Shown here piece after piece: positions 26,200 through 34,926 of a DNA stretch of 64,000 nucleotides. The DNA lies in the NCBI GenBank assembly GCA_030431455.1, contig JAUIJE010000005.1, forward strand, positions 310,001 through 374,000, read 5' to 3'. The translations under genes and the position numbers were made by a program. How positions within the stretch are numbered: the first letter of the stretch is position 1; each line of letters starts with the position of its first letter. This DNA is from a bacterium. GTDB lineage: Bacteria; Myxococcota; UBA727; JAUIJE01. A model generated the notes under the pieces. The model had not been told where the DNA came from, ran no database searches, and saw only the letters and a program-made list of their open reading frames with translations.

Positions 26200-27687
26200 C
26201 TATTCTTCGTCGCCGGGCCACAACAAGATCGTGCCCCCGGCGGCCACGCTCAACGCCGCCGCGCTCACCGCGCCCACCGCCGCCACCTGGGTGCCGACAA
26301 ACGCGAGGTTGCGCATGAAAATGTCCTCGCCCGACAGCCGGCCGGTCTCCGAGGTGAACGACACCCATTGCCACGCGGCCGCGCCGCCGAGGCCGGCGGC
26401 GGCGAACACCAGCGCCGCGCCCCCCACGAGCCCGCCGACGCCGAACACGGTGCCCCAGGGCATCACAAACTCCGAGTCCTCTTCCGGGGTCTCAAACGAG
26501 AACCGCGCCACCGCCTCGTCGCCGAAGGGCACGCTGAACACCAACGAGAATGCTTGGTGGGCCGCCCCCCGCCCCACCACCGCCGGCGGGTGAGCGGGAA
26601 TATCGGCCAAAGCGATCCGGCCCTCGACGGGGTGGACCTGGTACTCGAGATTGTCGTCGACCCGGCGCACGAACAACACATCGCGCTGGGGCCGGACCAT
26701 GGTCACGGGCTCTCCAGGGGCATTGTGAAAATCGGCCAGCCGAACCCCGGTGTCGGTCTCGATCAGATACCGCGCGGACAGGGCGCCATCGATCTCCAAA
26801 AAGCGGTCGGTGCTGCCCGACAAATCCACCAAGCCCCCGTCGTGGGTGGGGGGCCGGGCGTGGAGCTTGGGGCGGTACTTCTCGTTGGGGATGGCGGCGT
26901 TGGCGGTGGCCACAAACGCCGCGAGCTCGCGGTAGCTGATGGTGCCGTCGTGGTTGGCGTCGGCCGCGCCGTACAGACCGGAGCGCACCTCGTGGGAGAA
27001 CACCCCCGCCTGGAACGCGTCCCACTCGTGGCTTTCCGCCGCGGACGACGTGGACAGGATGAGACCGATGCGGCCCCCGTCGGAGAGGCTCTTGAGTTTC
27101 GAAAAGCCCGACGCGGGACGGCGGCTGCCCCCCGCGCCCCGCTCGTAGGCGAGGAAGTACGAGTTGCACGCGTCGATGATCATGTGGACGTTGTCGGCTT
27201 CGAGGGGCGCGACCACGCGCTCGAGCAGGTCGTTGCCGTACAGGCGGTCGTCCTCGAGGGTGATGTAGCCGCGGTTGTTCTCGACGCTGCCGTGGCCGGC
27301 GTAGATGAAATACAGCACCGTCTCCCGGCCGCGGGCCCGCGCCACCGAGATGTTGCCCCGGAGCAGCTTGACCACGGCCTCGAGCTCGGACCGGCGCGGC
27401 AGGTGCGCGACCCGCGCCGCGTCGACGTGCAGGCGCTCGGTCCCCTCGTCGAGGCGGGACAACAGATAGGTCTTGGCCCCCAACGTCTTGAACAGGTCGT
27501 AGTAGCGCGCGGCGTCGTCGTCGGCGTACTTGAGGGGGGCGAGGTCCGCGTCGAGCGGCGTGTTGGTGCCGATGATGAGCGCGAACGTCTCGACCTCCCG
27601 CTCAGAAGCCGAGACCGCGCTCGAGGTGAGCGCGGTGGCGGCGAACGCGGCGAGGGACAGGACAGAACCCAGCGTGTGATGACTCAT
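26200..27687 (-). CDS. Exported caspase-like (C14/metacaspase-type) peptidase, membrane-anchored
   Basis: A 495-residue protein with a signal peptide (to about residue 28), a caspase-fold domain with ALIIGTNTPLDADLAPLKYADDDA, the catalytic His132 in FIYAGHGS and Cys174 in IIDACNSYF, a stretch LSTSSAAESHEWD, and an EF-hand-like loop ADANHDGTISYRELA (243-254). A beta-rich middle region follows, then two hydrophobic C-terminal segments (about 420-445 and 460-490). Caspase-like enzymes cleave after basic residues and the EF-hand suggests Ca2+ control (inference). The active site would be periplasmic. It overlaps the upstream regulator gene by 4 bases. Confidence 0.85.
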   Translation of the reverse strand: MSHHTLGSVLSLAAFAATALTSSAVSASEREVETFALIIGTNTPLDADLAPLKYADDDAARYYDLFKTLGAKTYLLSRLDEGTERLHVDAARVAHLPRRSELEAVVKLLRGNISVARARGRETVLYFIYAGHGSVENNRGYITLEDDRLYGNDLLERVVAPLEADNVHMIIDACNSYFLAYERGAGGSRRPASGFSKLKSLSDGGRIGLILSTSSAAESHEWDAFQAGVFSHEVRSGLYGAADANHDGTISYRELAAFVATANAAIPNEKYRPKLHARPPTHDGGLVDLSGSTDRFLEIDGALSARYLIETDTGVRLADFHNAPGEPVTMVRPQRDVLFVRRVDDNLEYQVHPVEGRIALADIPAHPPAVVGRGAAHQAFSLVFSVPFGDEAVARFSFETPEEDSEFVMPWGTVFGVGGLVGGAALVFAAAGLGGAAAWQWVSFTSETGRLSGEDIFMRNLAFVGTQVAAVGAVSAAALSVAAGGTILLWPGDEE

Positions 27688-28442
27688 CGCGTTTCTCCCT
27701 GAATGCCCACGTCGGCGAGCAACCGGGCCCCCGCGGGGTCGGCGCCCCCTTTGAGCGCCTCCTCCACCTCGCGCACGGTGGTGGGGGCATCGACGAACAG
27801 ACCGTAGATTTTGAGGCGGCGGCCCCCAATGTCGTGGGTCACAGCCTCTTTGAGTTCGACAAGGTCCTTGCCTTCCCGGACGTCGATCGCGGCCGGGTTG
27901 TCGTCCGGATCCGTCCAGGCCGGGTGGTACCAGTAGATCTCGCCCGCGTCGTCCACGCCGTACACCATCAAACCGCGGTGACCGGCGGGGTTGCGGTAGG
28001 CGAACGCCAGCTCGTCGCTGGCCGCGATGTCCCCCTTGAGCAGCTCGGAGCCGTGCTGGTCCACGCGGAACACGAGCACCTCTTCGCTGAACGAGGGCTG
28101 GTCGCCGCCGCCCCGGGGGGAAAAGCCGTCGTCCTCGCCGCCGGGCACGACCAGGAACAGCACCGCGGCCGCGGCCGCGGCGACCCCGAGCAGGGGCGCG
28201 AAGAAGGTGCGCAACGACGCCGGTTGGGTCGCGGGCTGGCTCGTGGGCAGGCCCAGGCTTTGCGCGATGCGGTCTTGGGCCCCCGGCTTTTGGGGATCGA
28301 GGTCGGACAGGACCCGGCGGCGTTCGAAGTAGCGGGTCGCTTCCTCGTCGGCGATGAGGGCGTCGAACATGGTCGCCGACTCAGCCGCATTGGCGGTGCC
28401 TTTGAAGTAGCGATCGATCTGGGCGCGAAGTGAGGCGTTCAT
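27684..28442 (-). CDS. Single-pass membrane regulator (anti-sigma-like) with DUF4384-like periplasmic domain
   Basis: A 252-residue protein. The cytosolic N-terminus (1-75) is helical and acidic/basic (MNASLRAQIDRYFKGTANA) like the short sigma-binding part of FecR/anti-sigma proteins, although no zinc motif is present. One membrane helix follows (about 80-100, LLGVAAAAAAVLFLVV). The outer part (GDIAASDELAFAYRNPAGHR, GEIYWYHPAWTDPD, RRLKIYGLFVDAPT) has the layout of the DUF4384-like domains that accompany bacterial caspases. It starts in the ATGA overlap of the sigma factor and ends in one with the caspase gene, so the three are coupled. Role as anti-sigma is an inference from position. Confidence 0.75.
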   Translation of the reverse strand: MNASLRAQIDRYFKGTANAAESATMFDALIADEEATRYFERRRVLSDLDPQKPGAQDRIAQSLGLPTSQPATQPASLRTFFAPLLGVAAAAAAVLFLVVPGGEDDGFSPRGGGDQPSFSEEVLVFRVDQHGSELLKGDIAASDELAFAYRNPAGHRGLMVYGVDDAGEIYWYHPAWTDPDDNPAAIDVREGKDLVELKEAVTHDIGGRRLKIYGLFVDAPTTVREVEEALKGGADPAGARLLADVGIQGETR

Positions 28443-29095
28443 GCGCGCTCCTTGTCTTCGCCGCCGAGCAGATGACTCTCGAGCAACGAACGGATGCGAA
28501 ACTCTTGGTACGCGAGGGTGGTCCGGGACATGCCCAGCTCACGCGCGGCTTCTCGTTGCGAGCGCTGCTTCATGAAACGCTCGTCGAACACCGCCCGCCA
28601 TTTCTCGGGCAACACCTCGCTGCGGAAGGTCTGAATCAGCCGCCGGGCCTCGGTCTCTTGCACAAAACGATCTCCCTCGACCGACCCCGCCGCGCGCTCG
28701 AGATCCTCTGGCTCCGCCAGGTCCTCGCGCCCGTGTTTGCGCAGAATGTCGATGGCCCGATTGCGTGCAACCGTGCAAAGCCAGGCCCGGATGGACCCTC
28801 CCTTGTAGTTCTCCCGGAACGTCGGCTTTTGCACCATGCGCAAGAACACGTCGTGGGAACACGCCTCGGCGTCGACGTCGGACAGATACCGACGCGCCGC
28901 AGCATGCACCGCACTGAAGTGTTCGGTGTAGACCTCGGCGATGACCTCACGGTCACCGGCGTGAAAGCGAGCCAGCCAGGCGTCATCCTCTTTTTGACCG
29001 ATGGCCTGCTGTCCCACGTTCATCCCCCTCACCCAAAAGTGAGCAATGACGGATGCATAGCTCTGGATTTGGGCTTGTTCCATGGGGGTGTTCAT
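28439..29095 (-). CDS. ECF-type RNA polymerase sigma factor
   Basis: A 218-residue sigma factor: region 2 has FHAGDREVIAEVYTEHF, DAEACSHDVFLRMV and IRAWLCTVARNRAIDILRKHGRE; region 4 has LPEKWRAVFDERFMKQRSQREAARELGMSRTTLAYQE, a helix-turn-helix. Start choice is uncertain: the longest frame begins at 29095 with GGAG directly against the ATG; an in-frame ATG 12 bases inside has the same GGAG at 12 bases, and another at 29023 has GAGG close by. ECF factors usually autoregulate their own operon, here four genes. I do not see a promoter motif clear enough to call. Confidence 0.88.
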   Translation of the reverse strand: MNTPMEQAQIQSYASVIAHFWVRGMNVGQQAIGQKEDDAWLARFHAGDREVIAEVYTEHFSAVHAAARRYLSDVDAEACSHDVFLRMVQKPTFRENYKGGSIRAWLCTVARNRAIDILRKHGREDLAEPEDLERAAGSVEGDRFVQETEARRLIQTFRSEVLPEKWRAVFDERFMKQRSQREAARELGMSRTTLAYQEFRIRSLLESHLLGGEDKERA

Positions 29096-29268
29096 CTCCT
29101 TTCACTCGAAACGGCAAATCTGGTGGGGGTGGACGAACGGTCGGTCACATGACGGAGCCGGCGCACACATCAACAATCACTTACATAGGTAGGTTCGCCC
29201 GGAACACCCTAAAAAACCTCGACTTTTGCCTCCCCAAACGGTTTAGCCTGCGGCCCAGGAGGTCGCCG

Positions 29269-30465
29269 GTGTCAGATCCGATGGGCCAACGCCCCCGTCT
29301 CGCCAGCCGTCTGCAAGGCCTGTCGCCGTCGCTGTACGCGCGCATCCTGGCCAAACTCAGCCTCTACGACGGCGAGGTCTACCCCTTCCACATCGGCGAG
29401 ACCCACCTGCTCCCGGTGCCCGAGGTCATGGGCGCGCTCACCGAAGCGGCCAAGGACAAGGCGGTGCACCGGTACGGCCACCCCCAAGGCCTGCTCGATC
29501 TGCGCGAGGCCCTCGCCCACCAGCTCAACGCCACGGGCATGCCCGGGGTCGGGGCGAGCGACATCATCGTCACCCACGGCGCCACCCACGGGCTCAACCT
29601 CGCCTGCCAAGCGATCCTCGATCCCGGCGACGTGATGCTCGTGCTGTCGCCGCACTGGCCGCTGATCAACGCGATGGTGCACACCCAGAGCGCGGTGCCG
29701 GTCGAGGTGCCGTTCACCTGCCAGCTCCGCCGGGACGGGGCCCGGGCCAAAGACCTCCTCGAGCGGGCCTACCACCCGCGGGCCCGGGCGGTGTACGTGA
29801 CCAGCCCCAACAACCCCGACGGGGCCGTGCTCACCCGGGAGGAGCTCAGTGACATTGCGGCGTTCTGTGTCGAGCACGATCTCTACGCCCTGGTCGACGA
29901 GGCCTACGATCGGTTCCACTACGGCCACCGCCCGCCCCGCCTGATGGGGTTCGAAGACATGCGGGACCGGACCATCAGCCTGTTCACGTTTTCCAAAAGC
30001 CACCGCATGACCGGCCTGCGCGTGGGCTACGCGGTGGCGCCCAGCGACGTGCGCGACGCCATGATCCGCTTGGCCAACATCTCGATCTACAACGTGTCCA
30101 TGCTCACCCAGCGCGCGGCCCACGCCGCCCTCGCCGCGGGCGACGAGGTGGTGGCCGAGACCGTGGCCGCCGCGACCCGGGCCCGCGATGCATTTTGCAC
30201 CGCGCTGTCCGGGGTCGAGGGGGTGTCGTTCCTGGTGCCCGAAGGGGGCGCGTACGTCTTCGCCGACCTGCGCGAGCTGCTCGGGGGGCGGGACTGCTTT
30301 GACCTGCTCGACCGCTGCCTCGACGAGGGCGTGGTGTTCTCCCCCGGGCTCGGCTTCGGCCGGGCCTACGCGACCTGGGCCCGGTTCTGCTTCACCGCGA
30401 TGGACGAGGCCCACCTCGCGCGCGGGACCGAACGCCTGGTGTCGATTCTGCGCGACATGGCCTGA
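29269..30465 (+). CDS. Class I/II PLP-dependent aminotransferase
   Basis: A 398-residue fold-type I aminotransferase. Landmarks are RYGHPQGLLDLREALAHQL, the glycine-rich HGATHGLNLACQAIL for PLP phosphate binding, TSPNNPDGAVLTREEL with the Asn, LVDEAYDRFHYG with the Asp, and the Schiff-base Lys in FTFSKSHRMTGLRVGY. The C-terminal Arg for the substrate carboxylate lies in ATWARFCFTAM. The amino-acid specificity is not clear. The GTG at 29269 is selected because AGGAGG stands six bases upstream. About 170 bases separate it from the divergent sigma factor. Confidence 0.88.
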   Translation: MSDPMGQRPRLASRLQGLSPSLYARILAKLSLYDGEVYPFHIGETHLLPVPEVMGALTEAAKDKAVHRYGHPQGLLDLREALAHQLNATGMPGVGASDIIVTHGATHGLNLACQAILDPGDVMLVLSPHWPLINAMVHTQSAVPVEVPFTCQLRRDGARAKDLLERAYHPRARAVYVTSPNNPDGAVLTREELSDIAAFCVEHDLYALVDEAYDRFHYGHRPPRLMGFEDMRDRTISLFTFSKSHRMTGLRVGYAVAPSDVRDAMIRLANISIYNVSMLTQRAAHAALAAGDEVVAETVAAATRARDAFCTALSGVEGVSFLVPEGGAYVFADLRELLGGRDCFDLLDRCLDEGVVFSPGLGFGRAYATWARFCFTAMDEAHLARGTERLVSILRDMA

Positions 30466-30569
30466 GATCGCGGCTCTTGGCGGTCGTTTTGTCGGCCGGC
30501 TTTTTGATGGGCCGCTTGACAACGCTGTATGCTCGCGAGCGACCTGTCCCGACCGAAAAGGAGTTCGGC

Positions 30570-31547
30570 TTGGTCTTTTTCAGCCCCGCCACGCGCGAAA
30601 TCACGGCCAAGATCGTCTACTACGGCCCCGGCATGTGCGGGAAGACGACGAACCTGGAGAAGGTGCACGAACTCATGCGCCCCCAGATGAAGTCGGACCT
30701 GGTCAGCGTGGCCACCGAGACCGACCGCACGATCTATTTCGACTTCCTGCCGCTCAAGCTCGGCAAGATCGCGGGCTTCGACTTTGTGGTCCGCTCGTTC
30801 ACTGTGCCGGGTCAGCCCTACTACGCCGAGACCCGCAAAATGGTGCTCAACGGCGCCGACGGCATCGTGTTCGTCGCCGACAGCCAGCGCTACATGCTCG
30901 ACCAGAACAAAGACAGCCTCAACGACCTGAAGCGCAACCTCAAAGCCAACGGGCTCGACTACCGGACCATCCCGCTCATCCTGCAGTACAACAAACGCGA
31001 CTTGCCGGACGTGCTCTCGGTCGGCGATCTCAACGCCGCGCTCAACGATCGCAATGTGGCTGCGTTTCAAGCCTCTGCGATCCGGGGCACGGGGGTGGTC
31101 GAGACGCTCAAGGCCGCCACCCTCACCGTGTTCAAACACGTGCGCGACGGGGGCCTGAAAAACATCGGCCGCGGCCCCGCCCCCGCGCCGGCCCAGGCCG
31201 CCCGCCCCGGGGCCGCCGCCCCCGCGGCCCGCTCCGCCCCCGCCCCGGTGGCCGCCGCCCCCGCGGCCCGGCCCGCGCCCGCCCCCGTGGCCGCGGCCTT
31301 GCCCCCCGACGAGCCCATGGTCATGGGCCGGCGGCTCGAGGACGACGTCGCCTCGGTGGTGCAAAACAGCACCCCCGGCGCGGCCCCCATGCCCAGCAAG
31401 GACGACATCGGCATCGTCGAGTTCCAGAACCTCGCGGTGCTGCACCACAAGCTGCAAGAACGGGTGGCCCAGCTCGAGACCGAGCTCAAGCGGCTCGCCG
31501 CCGACCACACCGACCTCAAGCGCTTGGTCGGCCGCAAGCTGCTCTGA
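30570..31547 (+). CDS. MglA-like Ras-family GTPase with long C-terminal tail
   Basis: A 325-residue protein. The first 200 residues match bacterial MglA-type small GTPases that set cell polarity: P-loop GPGMCGKTT (19-27), FTVPGQPYY in place of DxxG (78-85), and NKRDLP for base recognition (141-146). The C-terminal 120 residues are new relative to MglA: an Ala/Pro-rich linker (PAPAPAQAARPGAAAPAARS), then a coiled coil (FQNLAVLHHKLQERVAQLE) reaching the C-terminus. The TTG at 30570 fits AAAGGAG at 30557-30563; longer frames are not needed. No MglB-like GAP gene is adjacent. Confidence 0.85.
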   Translation: MVFFSPATREITAKIVYYGPGMCGKTTNLEKVHELMRPQMKSDLVSVATETDRTIYFDFLPLKLGKIAGFDFVVRSFTVPGQPYYAETRKMVLNGADGIVFVADSQRYMLDQNKDSLNDLKRNLKANGLDYRTIPLILQYNKRDLPDVLSVGDLNAALNDRNVAAFQASAIRGTGVVETLKAATLTVFKHVRDGGLKNIGRGPAPAPAQAARPGAAAPAARSAPAPVAAAPAARPAPAPVAAALPPDEPMVMGRRLEDDVASVVQNSTPGAAPMPSKDDIGIVEFQNLAVLHHKLQERVAQLETELKRLAADHTDLKRLVGRKLL

Positions 31548-31608
31548 CCCGGGCCCGTCCAATGTGTGTGCAGGGGAATGGCCCGCGCCCGGCGCGGGTT
31601 GTGCCGTC

Positions 31609-31998
31609 GTGATCCGCACCGCCCTCGCCTACGTGCCCTACCTGTTGTGCGTCACCGCCCTGTGGTTGGTGAGCAACGACCCGCGGCCCGAGGTGCCGGA
31701 CCTGCTCACGTTCCAGTTCTCGGACAAGTTGCTGCACGCGGTTGCCTATTCATTGGTGGGGGCGTGCGCTGCGCTCGGCGCGACCCGGCGCGCGGGCCTG
31801 ACCCGGGCGGCGTTGGTCGAGGCGGTGGTGCTCGGGGCCGGGTACGGGGTCGTCGACGAGATCCACCAGGCGTTTGTGCCCGGGCGCAGCTCGACGGTGT
31901 CGGACGCGGTGGCTGACCTGGTCGGGGTGTGTTTTGGGGCCTGGTTGTTCAGGCGGTTTTGGCGGTCACGGACCGCGCCCGTCGAGGACGCGCCCTGA
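31609..31998 (+). CDS. VanZ-like membrane protein
   Basis: A 129-residue protein of the VanZ-like family: membrane helices with FSDKLLHAVAYSLVGACAAL and the family signature DEIHQAFVPGRSSTVSDAVADLVG, then a last helix CFGAWLFRRFW. VanZ-type domains are of unknown mechanism, linked to glycopeptide tolerance in one known case. The start is uncertain: GTG at 31609 gives MIRTALAYVPYL at once; a GTG at 31564 would add 15 residues without a ribosome site. Confidence 0.82.
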   Translation: MIRTALAYVPYLLCVTALWLVSNDPRPEVPDLLTFQFSDKLLHAVAYSLVGACAALGATRRAGLTRAALVEAVVLGAGYGVVDEIHQAFVPGRSSTVSDAVADLVGVCFGAWLFRRFWRSRTAPVEDAP

Positions 31999-32002
31999 TC
32001 GC

Positions 32003-32545
32003 TCAGGCATCGTAGAGGTCCGAGCCCCCGCTGCCTTCCATGTGTTCGATCAAGGCGTGCCACCGCTCGGCCGGGCTTTGGTAGACCTCTTCGGCCCCCA
32101 CCGTGGGCAGGCTGCGCTGGCGGGCCTTGTCGAGGGCGCCCTCGACCCGGGCCGCGATCTTGTCCAGCAACGCCTCGTCGCACAGCACCGGCGCGCCGCA
32201 GTGCAGGGCCACCGCGATGGCGTCGGAGGCGCGCGCGGTCAGGGCCCGCCGCTCGGACGCTTGCTGCACGATGAGCTCGGCCATCACCACCCCCCCGGAC
32301 AAGCCGCGGATGTGCGCCGCGTGGACCTCGCCGCGGAGGGCCCGGATCACTTGGCGCAACAGGGTGTGGGGGCCGGGGGTGTCGTAGCCGTCGAGCGCGG
32401 CCTGGATCGCCGCGGCTTCGGCGTGGCCGAGCCAGAGGGGCAGCCGGCGGTCGAGTTCGTCGACGAGGATGACCACCGCGCGGCCATCGCGCGGGTCGAG
32501 ACAAAACGTCTCGACGGTCAGGGAGGCTCCGTCACGGCCCGGCAT
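32003..32545 (-). CDS. Bifunctional nuclease domain protein (DUF151)
   Basis: A 180-residue protein of the DUF151/BFN family: a beta-rich N-terminus (VETFCLDPRDGRAVVILVDELDRRLPLWLG), the conserved HAEAAAIQAALDG-type helix, PHTLLRQVIRALRGEVHAAHI and the ending ARASDAIAVALHCGAPVLCDE. The family has reported RNase/DNase activity in plants and a few bacteria, but activity here is unproven. An acidic C-terminal tail (EHMEGSGGSDLYDA) is present. Confidence 0.85.
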   Translation of the reverse strand: MPGRDGASLTVETFCLDPRDGRAVVILVDELDRRLPLWLGHAEAAAIQAALDGYDTPGPHTLLRQVIRALRGEVHAAHIRGLSGGVVMAELIVQQASERRALTARASDAIAVALHCGAPVLCDEALLDKIAARVEGALDKARQRSLPTVGAEEVYQSPAERWHALIEHMEGSGGSDLYDA

Positions 32546-32610
32546 CGATAAAGCGTAGCAAGCGGGGCCGGATCTTTCATGGGCGGCCGGCCACGAGACA
32601 GGCCGGCGGC

Positions 32611-33789
32611 CTATTCGCCATCGGTGCGCAGCTCGGCGCGGTCGCCCTTCACGATGGCCCGGTTGGAATAGATGAGCAGGCCGGTGGACACCTTTTCGCC
32701 CGGGGCGATGACGATCACGCGGCCGATGACTTCATCGGTCAGGTTGCTGTCCTCGCCGTTGATGGGGTCGATGGCGCGGACCACGGTGAACACGTTGCCG
32801 AGTTTGACCCCGTCTTTGCTGCCCTTGTCGACGAACACGGTGTGGTGCTCGCCGAACGCGTCGATCTGCGGGCGCACGGTGTCGACGACGTAACCTTTGA
32901 CCTCTTTGTCCGCGGCCACGGGGTCGACTTGGTTGGGCTCGATGACCTCGAGCTTGGCCACGTAGTCGCCGCGCATCACCGTGTCCCAGCTCTTGGTGAT
33001 CATCACCAACGCGCGGCCGTCGTCGACGTTGTCGACGCGGACTTCACCAACGATTTCGACCACGCTGCCGAGCGGCAGGCCGCTCACCGGGTGGGCGAGT
33101 TCCTTGACCACGCGAAACACCTGTTTGACGTCGCCCGGCGCCGGCGTCTCTTTGTAGTCGACCCACGCGGGATTGAACTGCGCGAGCATGGTGCGCTCGC
33201 TCGAGCTCGCGTCGATCTGGCCCGCTTCTTTGATTTTGTCGTCGGGCACGAAGAACTGCCGGCGCACCTTGAACCCGCGTCGTTGGGCCATGCGGGCCAA
33301 CGCCTCTTCCGCCGCCTTGCCCTGGAAACCACCGCCGGCCTCTTCGGGGTCGGGAATCTCGAGGTCCTCTTCCGCTTCGGGCTCGGGCTCGTCCTCGCGC
33401 ACCTCGACCGGCGCTTCTTCCCCCCCGGGGTAAAAGCGCAGCGTGGTGCCCGGGCGGATCCAGTTCGGGTTGTCGAGCGACGGGTTGTACGACCAGATCT
33501 TCGGCCAGTACCAGGGGTTGTTCAAAAACCGTTCGGACAACGTCCACAACGTGTCCCCGGGTTTGACCGTGTACGACTCGGGCGCATCGGCTCCGCCGGT
33601 GCTGACCTCATCGCCGGTGGCGGTGTCCCCGTCGGACTCGTCGTCGGACGACGACGACTCGTCGTCCCCGCCCCCGAACTCTTCGTCCTGGGCGAGCAGC
33701 GGGGCGGTGAGCACCATGACCCCGGTCAGCACCAACCAGCCCGACAACCAGGGGTGAAAGGGCGAATGTGACTTCTCTTTCCGAGCCAT
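32611..33789 (-). CDS. Exported LysM-domain protein
   Basis: A 392-residue protein with a basic N-terminus and signal-like helix (SGWLVLTGVMVLTAPLLAQ), an acidic/Ser linker, one LysM domain (ESYTVKPGDTLWTLSERFLNNPWYWPKIW, then NPNWIRPGTTLRF), a second acidic linker and a 230-residue beta-rich domain with no known name. LysM binds peptidoglycan, so it should act in the periplasm. The ATG at 33789 is chosen over a GTG two codons upstream because GAGG is spaced for it. It sits between a CpoB-like lipoprotein (upstream) and the DUF151 gene (downstream), all leftward. Confidence 0.85.
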   Translation of the reverse strand: MARKEKSHSPFHPWLSGWLVLTGVMVLTAPLLAQDEEFGGGDDESSSSDDESDGDTATGDEVSTGGADAPESYTVKPGDTLWTLSERFLNNPWYWPKIWSYNPSLDNPNWIRPGTTLRFYPGGEEAPVEVREDEPEPEAEEDLEIPDPEEAGGGFQGKAAEEALARMAQRRGFKVRRQFFVPDDKIKEAGQIDASSSERTMLAQFNPAWVDYKETPAPGDVKQVFRVVKELAHPVSGLPLGSVVEIVGEVRVDNVDDGRALVMITKSWDTVMRGDYVAKLEVIEPNQVDPVAADKEVKGYVVDTVRPQIDAFGEHHTVFVDKGSKDGVKLGNVFTVVRAIDPINGEDSNLTDEVIGRVIVIAPGEKVSTGLLIYSNRAIVKGDRAELRTDGE

Positions 33790-33890
33790 GAACACCTCGC
33801 AGACGGGTGGACCCCGATGTGCTCTGTGAGACTAGTCGCGGCCTGGGCCCGGCCCAAATTTCCGGCCGATCGATCCACCGCGCCCGGGTG

Positions 33891-34811
33891 TCAGGAAGGT
33901 CCCGACAAGCGGGCCAAGGCGCTCCGCGCGTCCCCCGCGCGCTCCGCTTTGGGGTACCGCTTCACCAACTGGGCATAGATGCGACTGGCCAGCGCCCGAT
34001 CGCCTTGCGCTTCGGCGATCTCGGCGAGGCCAAACAGCGCGTCGGGGATCTTGGCGCTGCGCGGAAACCGCACCGGCACCTTTTCGAACGCGCGCACCGC
34101 GTCGGCGTACGCCCCCCGGCGCTGGTGCGCGACCCCGGTCCAATACAGCGCGTTGTCGGCCAAGTGGTGCTTGGGAAACCGCCGCATCACCTCGTCGAAC
34201 CCTTCGATCGCGGTGTTGTACCGGCCCTCCCGCAACGCGAGGTGGGCCCGGTCGTACACCGTCTTCACCGGCGCGTGGCCCGGCGCGGCCTTGGTCTTGG
34301 CCTTGCGCGCCGGCGCCGGCGCCGGCTTCGCCGCGGGCGGGATCGTCGCCTCGTCCTCGAGCCCAAACTTCCGCAACGCCGCGGCGTCGATGACCACGAC
34401 GTCATCGCCCGACGCCCCGCCCTCGTCGGTCATGTCCTCGACCGGCGCGGGGTCGGTGCTCGACACCCGCGCGGGTTCGGGGTCGGGCTCCGGCTCGACC
34501 ACGATGTCCACCGCCTCGCGGCCGATGCCGATCTTGGGCGGCGCCTTTTCTTCCGGCGGGGGCGGGAGCTTGGTCGTCGGCGGGTCCGAGGAGGCCACCG
34601 CGTCGCCCCCGCCCTCTTCCATGCGGCCGGCGAGCAACGCCATGCGCGCGTCGAGGTCGCTGGTGCGGCGCTCCAGGCGCGCGACGCGTTCTTTCAGGAC
34701 CGCGGTCTCGCGCTCCTGCGCTTTTTCGCGGGCCTCGCCCGCTTCGTCGGTGTGGGCACACGCCCACCCCGACAACGACAGGAGCACAACGGCACAACCG
34801 GCGGCCTTCAT
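33891..34811 (-). CDS. CpoB/YbgF-like TPR lipoprotein
   Basis: A 306-residue predicted lipoprotein (MKAAGCAVVLLSLSGWAC, probable lipidation at Cys18). Next come a coiled coil (EKAQERETAVLKERVARLERR), a low-complexity acidic and Pro-rich region, and a C-terminal TPR array (YDRAHLALREGRYNTAIEGFDEVMRRFP and two further tandem units) as in CpoB/YbgF, which couples peptidoglycan synthesis to outer-membrane constriction with the Tol system. Tol-Pal genes are not in the window. It is divergent from the NTT/HEAT gene with a 115-base gap. Confidence 0.8.
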   Translation of the reverse strand: MKAAGCAVVLLSLSGWACAHTDEAGEAREKAQERETAVLKERVARLERRTSDLDARMALLAGRMEEGGGDAVASSDPPTTKLPPPPEEKAPPKIGIGREAVDIVVEPEPDPEPARVSSTDPAPVEDMTDEGGASGDDVVVIDAAALRKFGLEDEATIPPAAKPAPAPARKAKTKAAPGHAPVKTVYDRAHLALREGRYNTAIEGFDEVMRRFPKHHLADNALYWTGVAHQRRGAYADAVRAFEKVPVRFPRSAKIPDALFGLAEIAEAQGDRALASRIYAQLVKRYPKAERAGDARSALARLSGPS

Positions 34812-34926
34812 GGTCGTAGCGGTACCAAGCGGAGCCGGTGAAGGCAAAAAACCGCCCGTCCTGGGGCAGCGTCCCCGCGTGCTTCGTGGTCGGGCTATGC
34901 TGCCCACGCTTCTTCGCTGGGGACCT

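Noticed and set aside
25495-27702. 735-codon plus-strand open frame
   Set aside because: It lies opposite the lipoprotein and caspase genes; it is rich in Arg, Gly, His, Val and repeats from the GD tract, without domains. A shadow of GC-rich coding DNA.
33979-34926. Upstream extension of the NTT/HEAT frame to a 1301-codon ORF
   Set aside because: The added N-terminus runs antisense to the CpoB-like gene and is Ser/Ala/Arg rich; the natural start before MSDRILEVLKIKQEE is at 34927.
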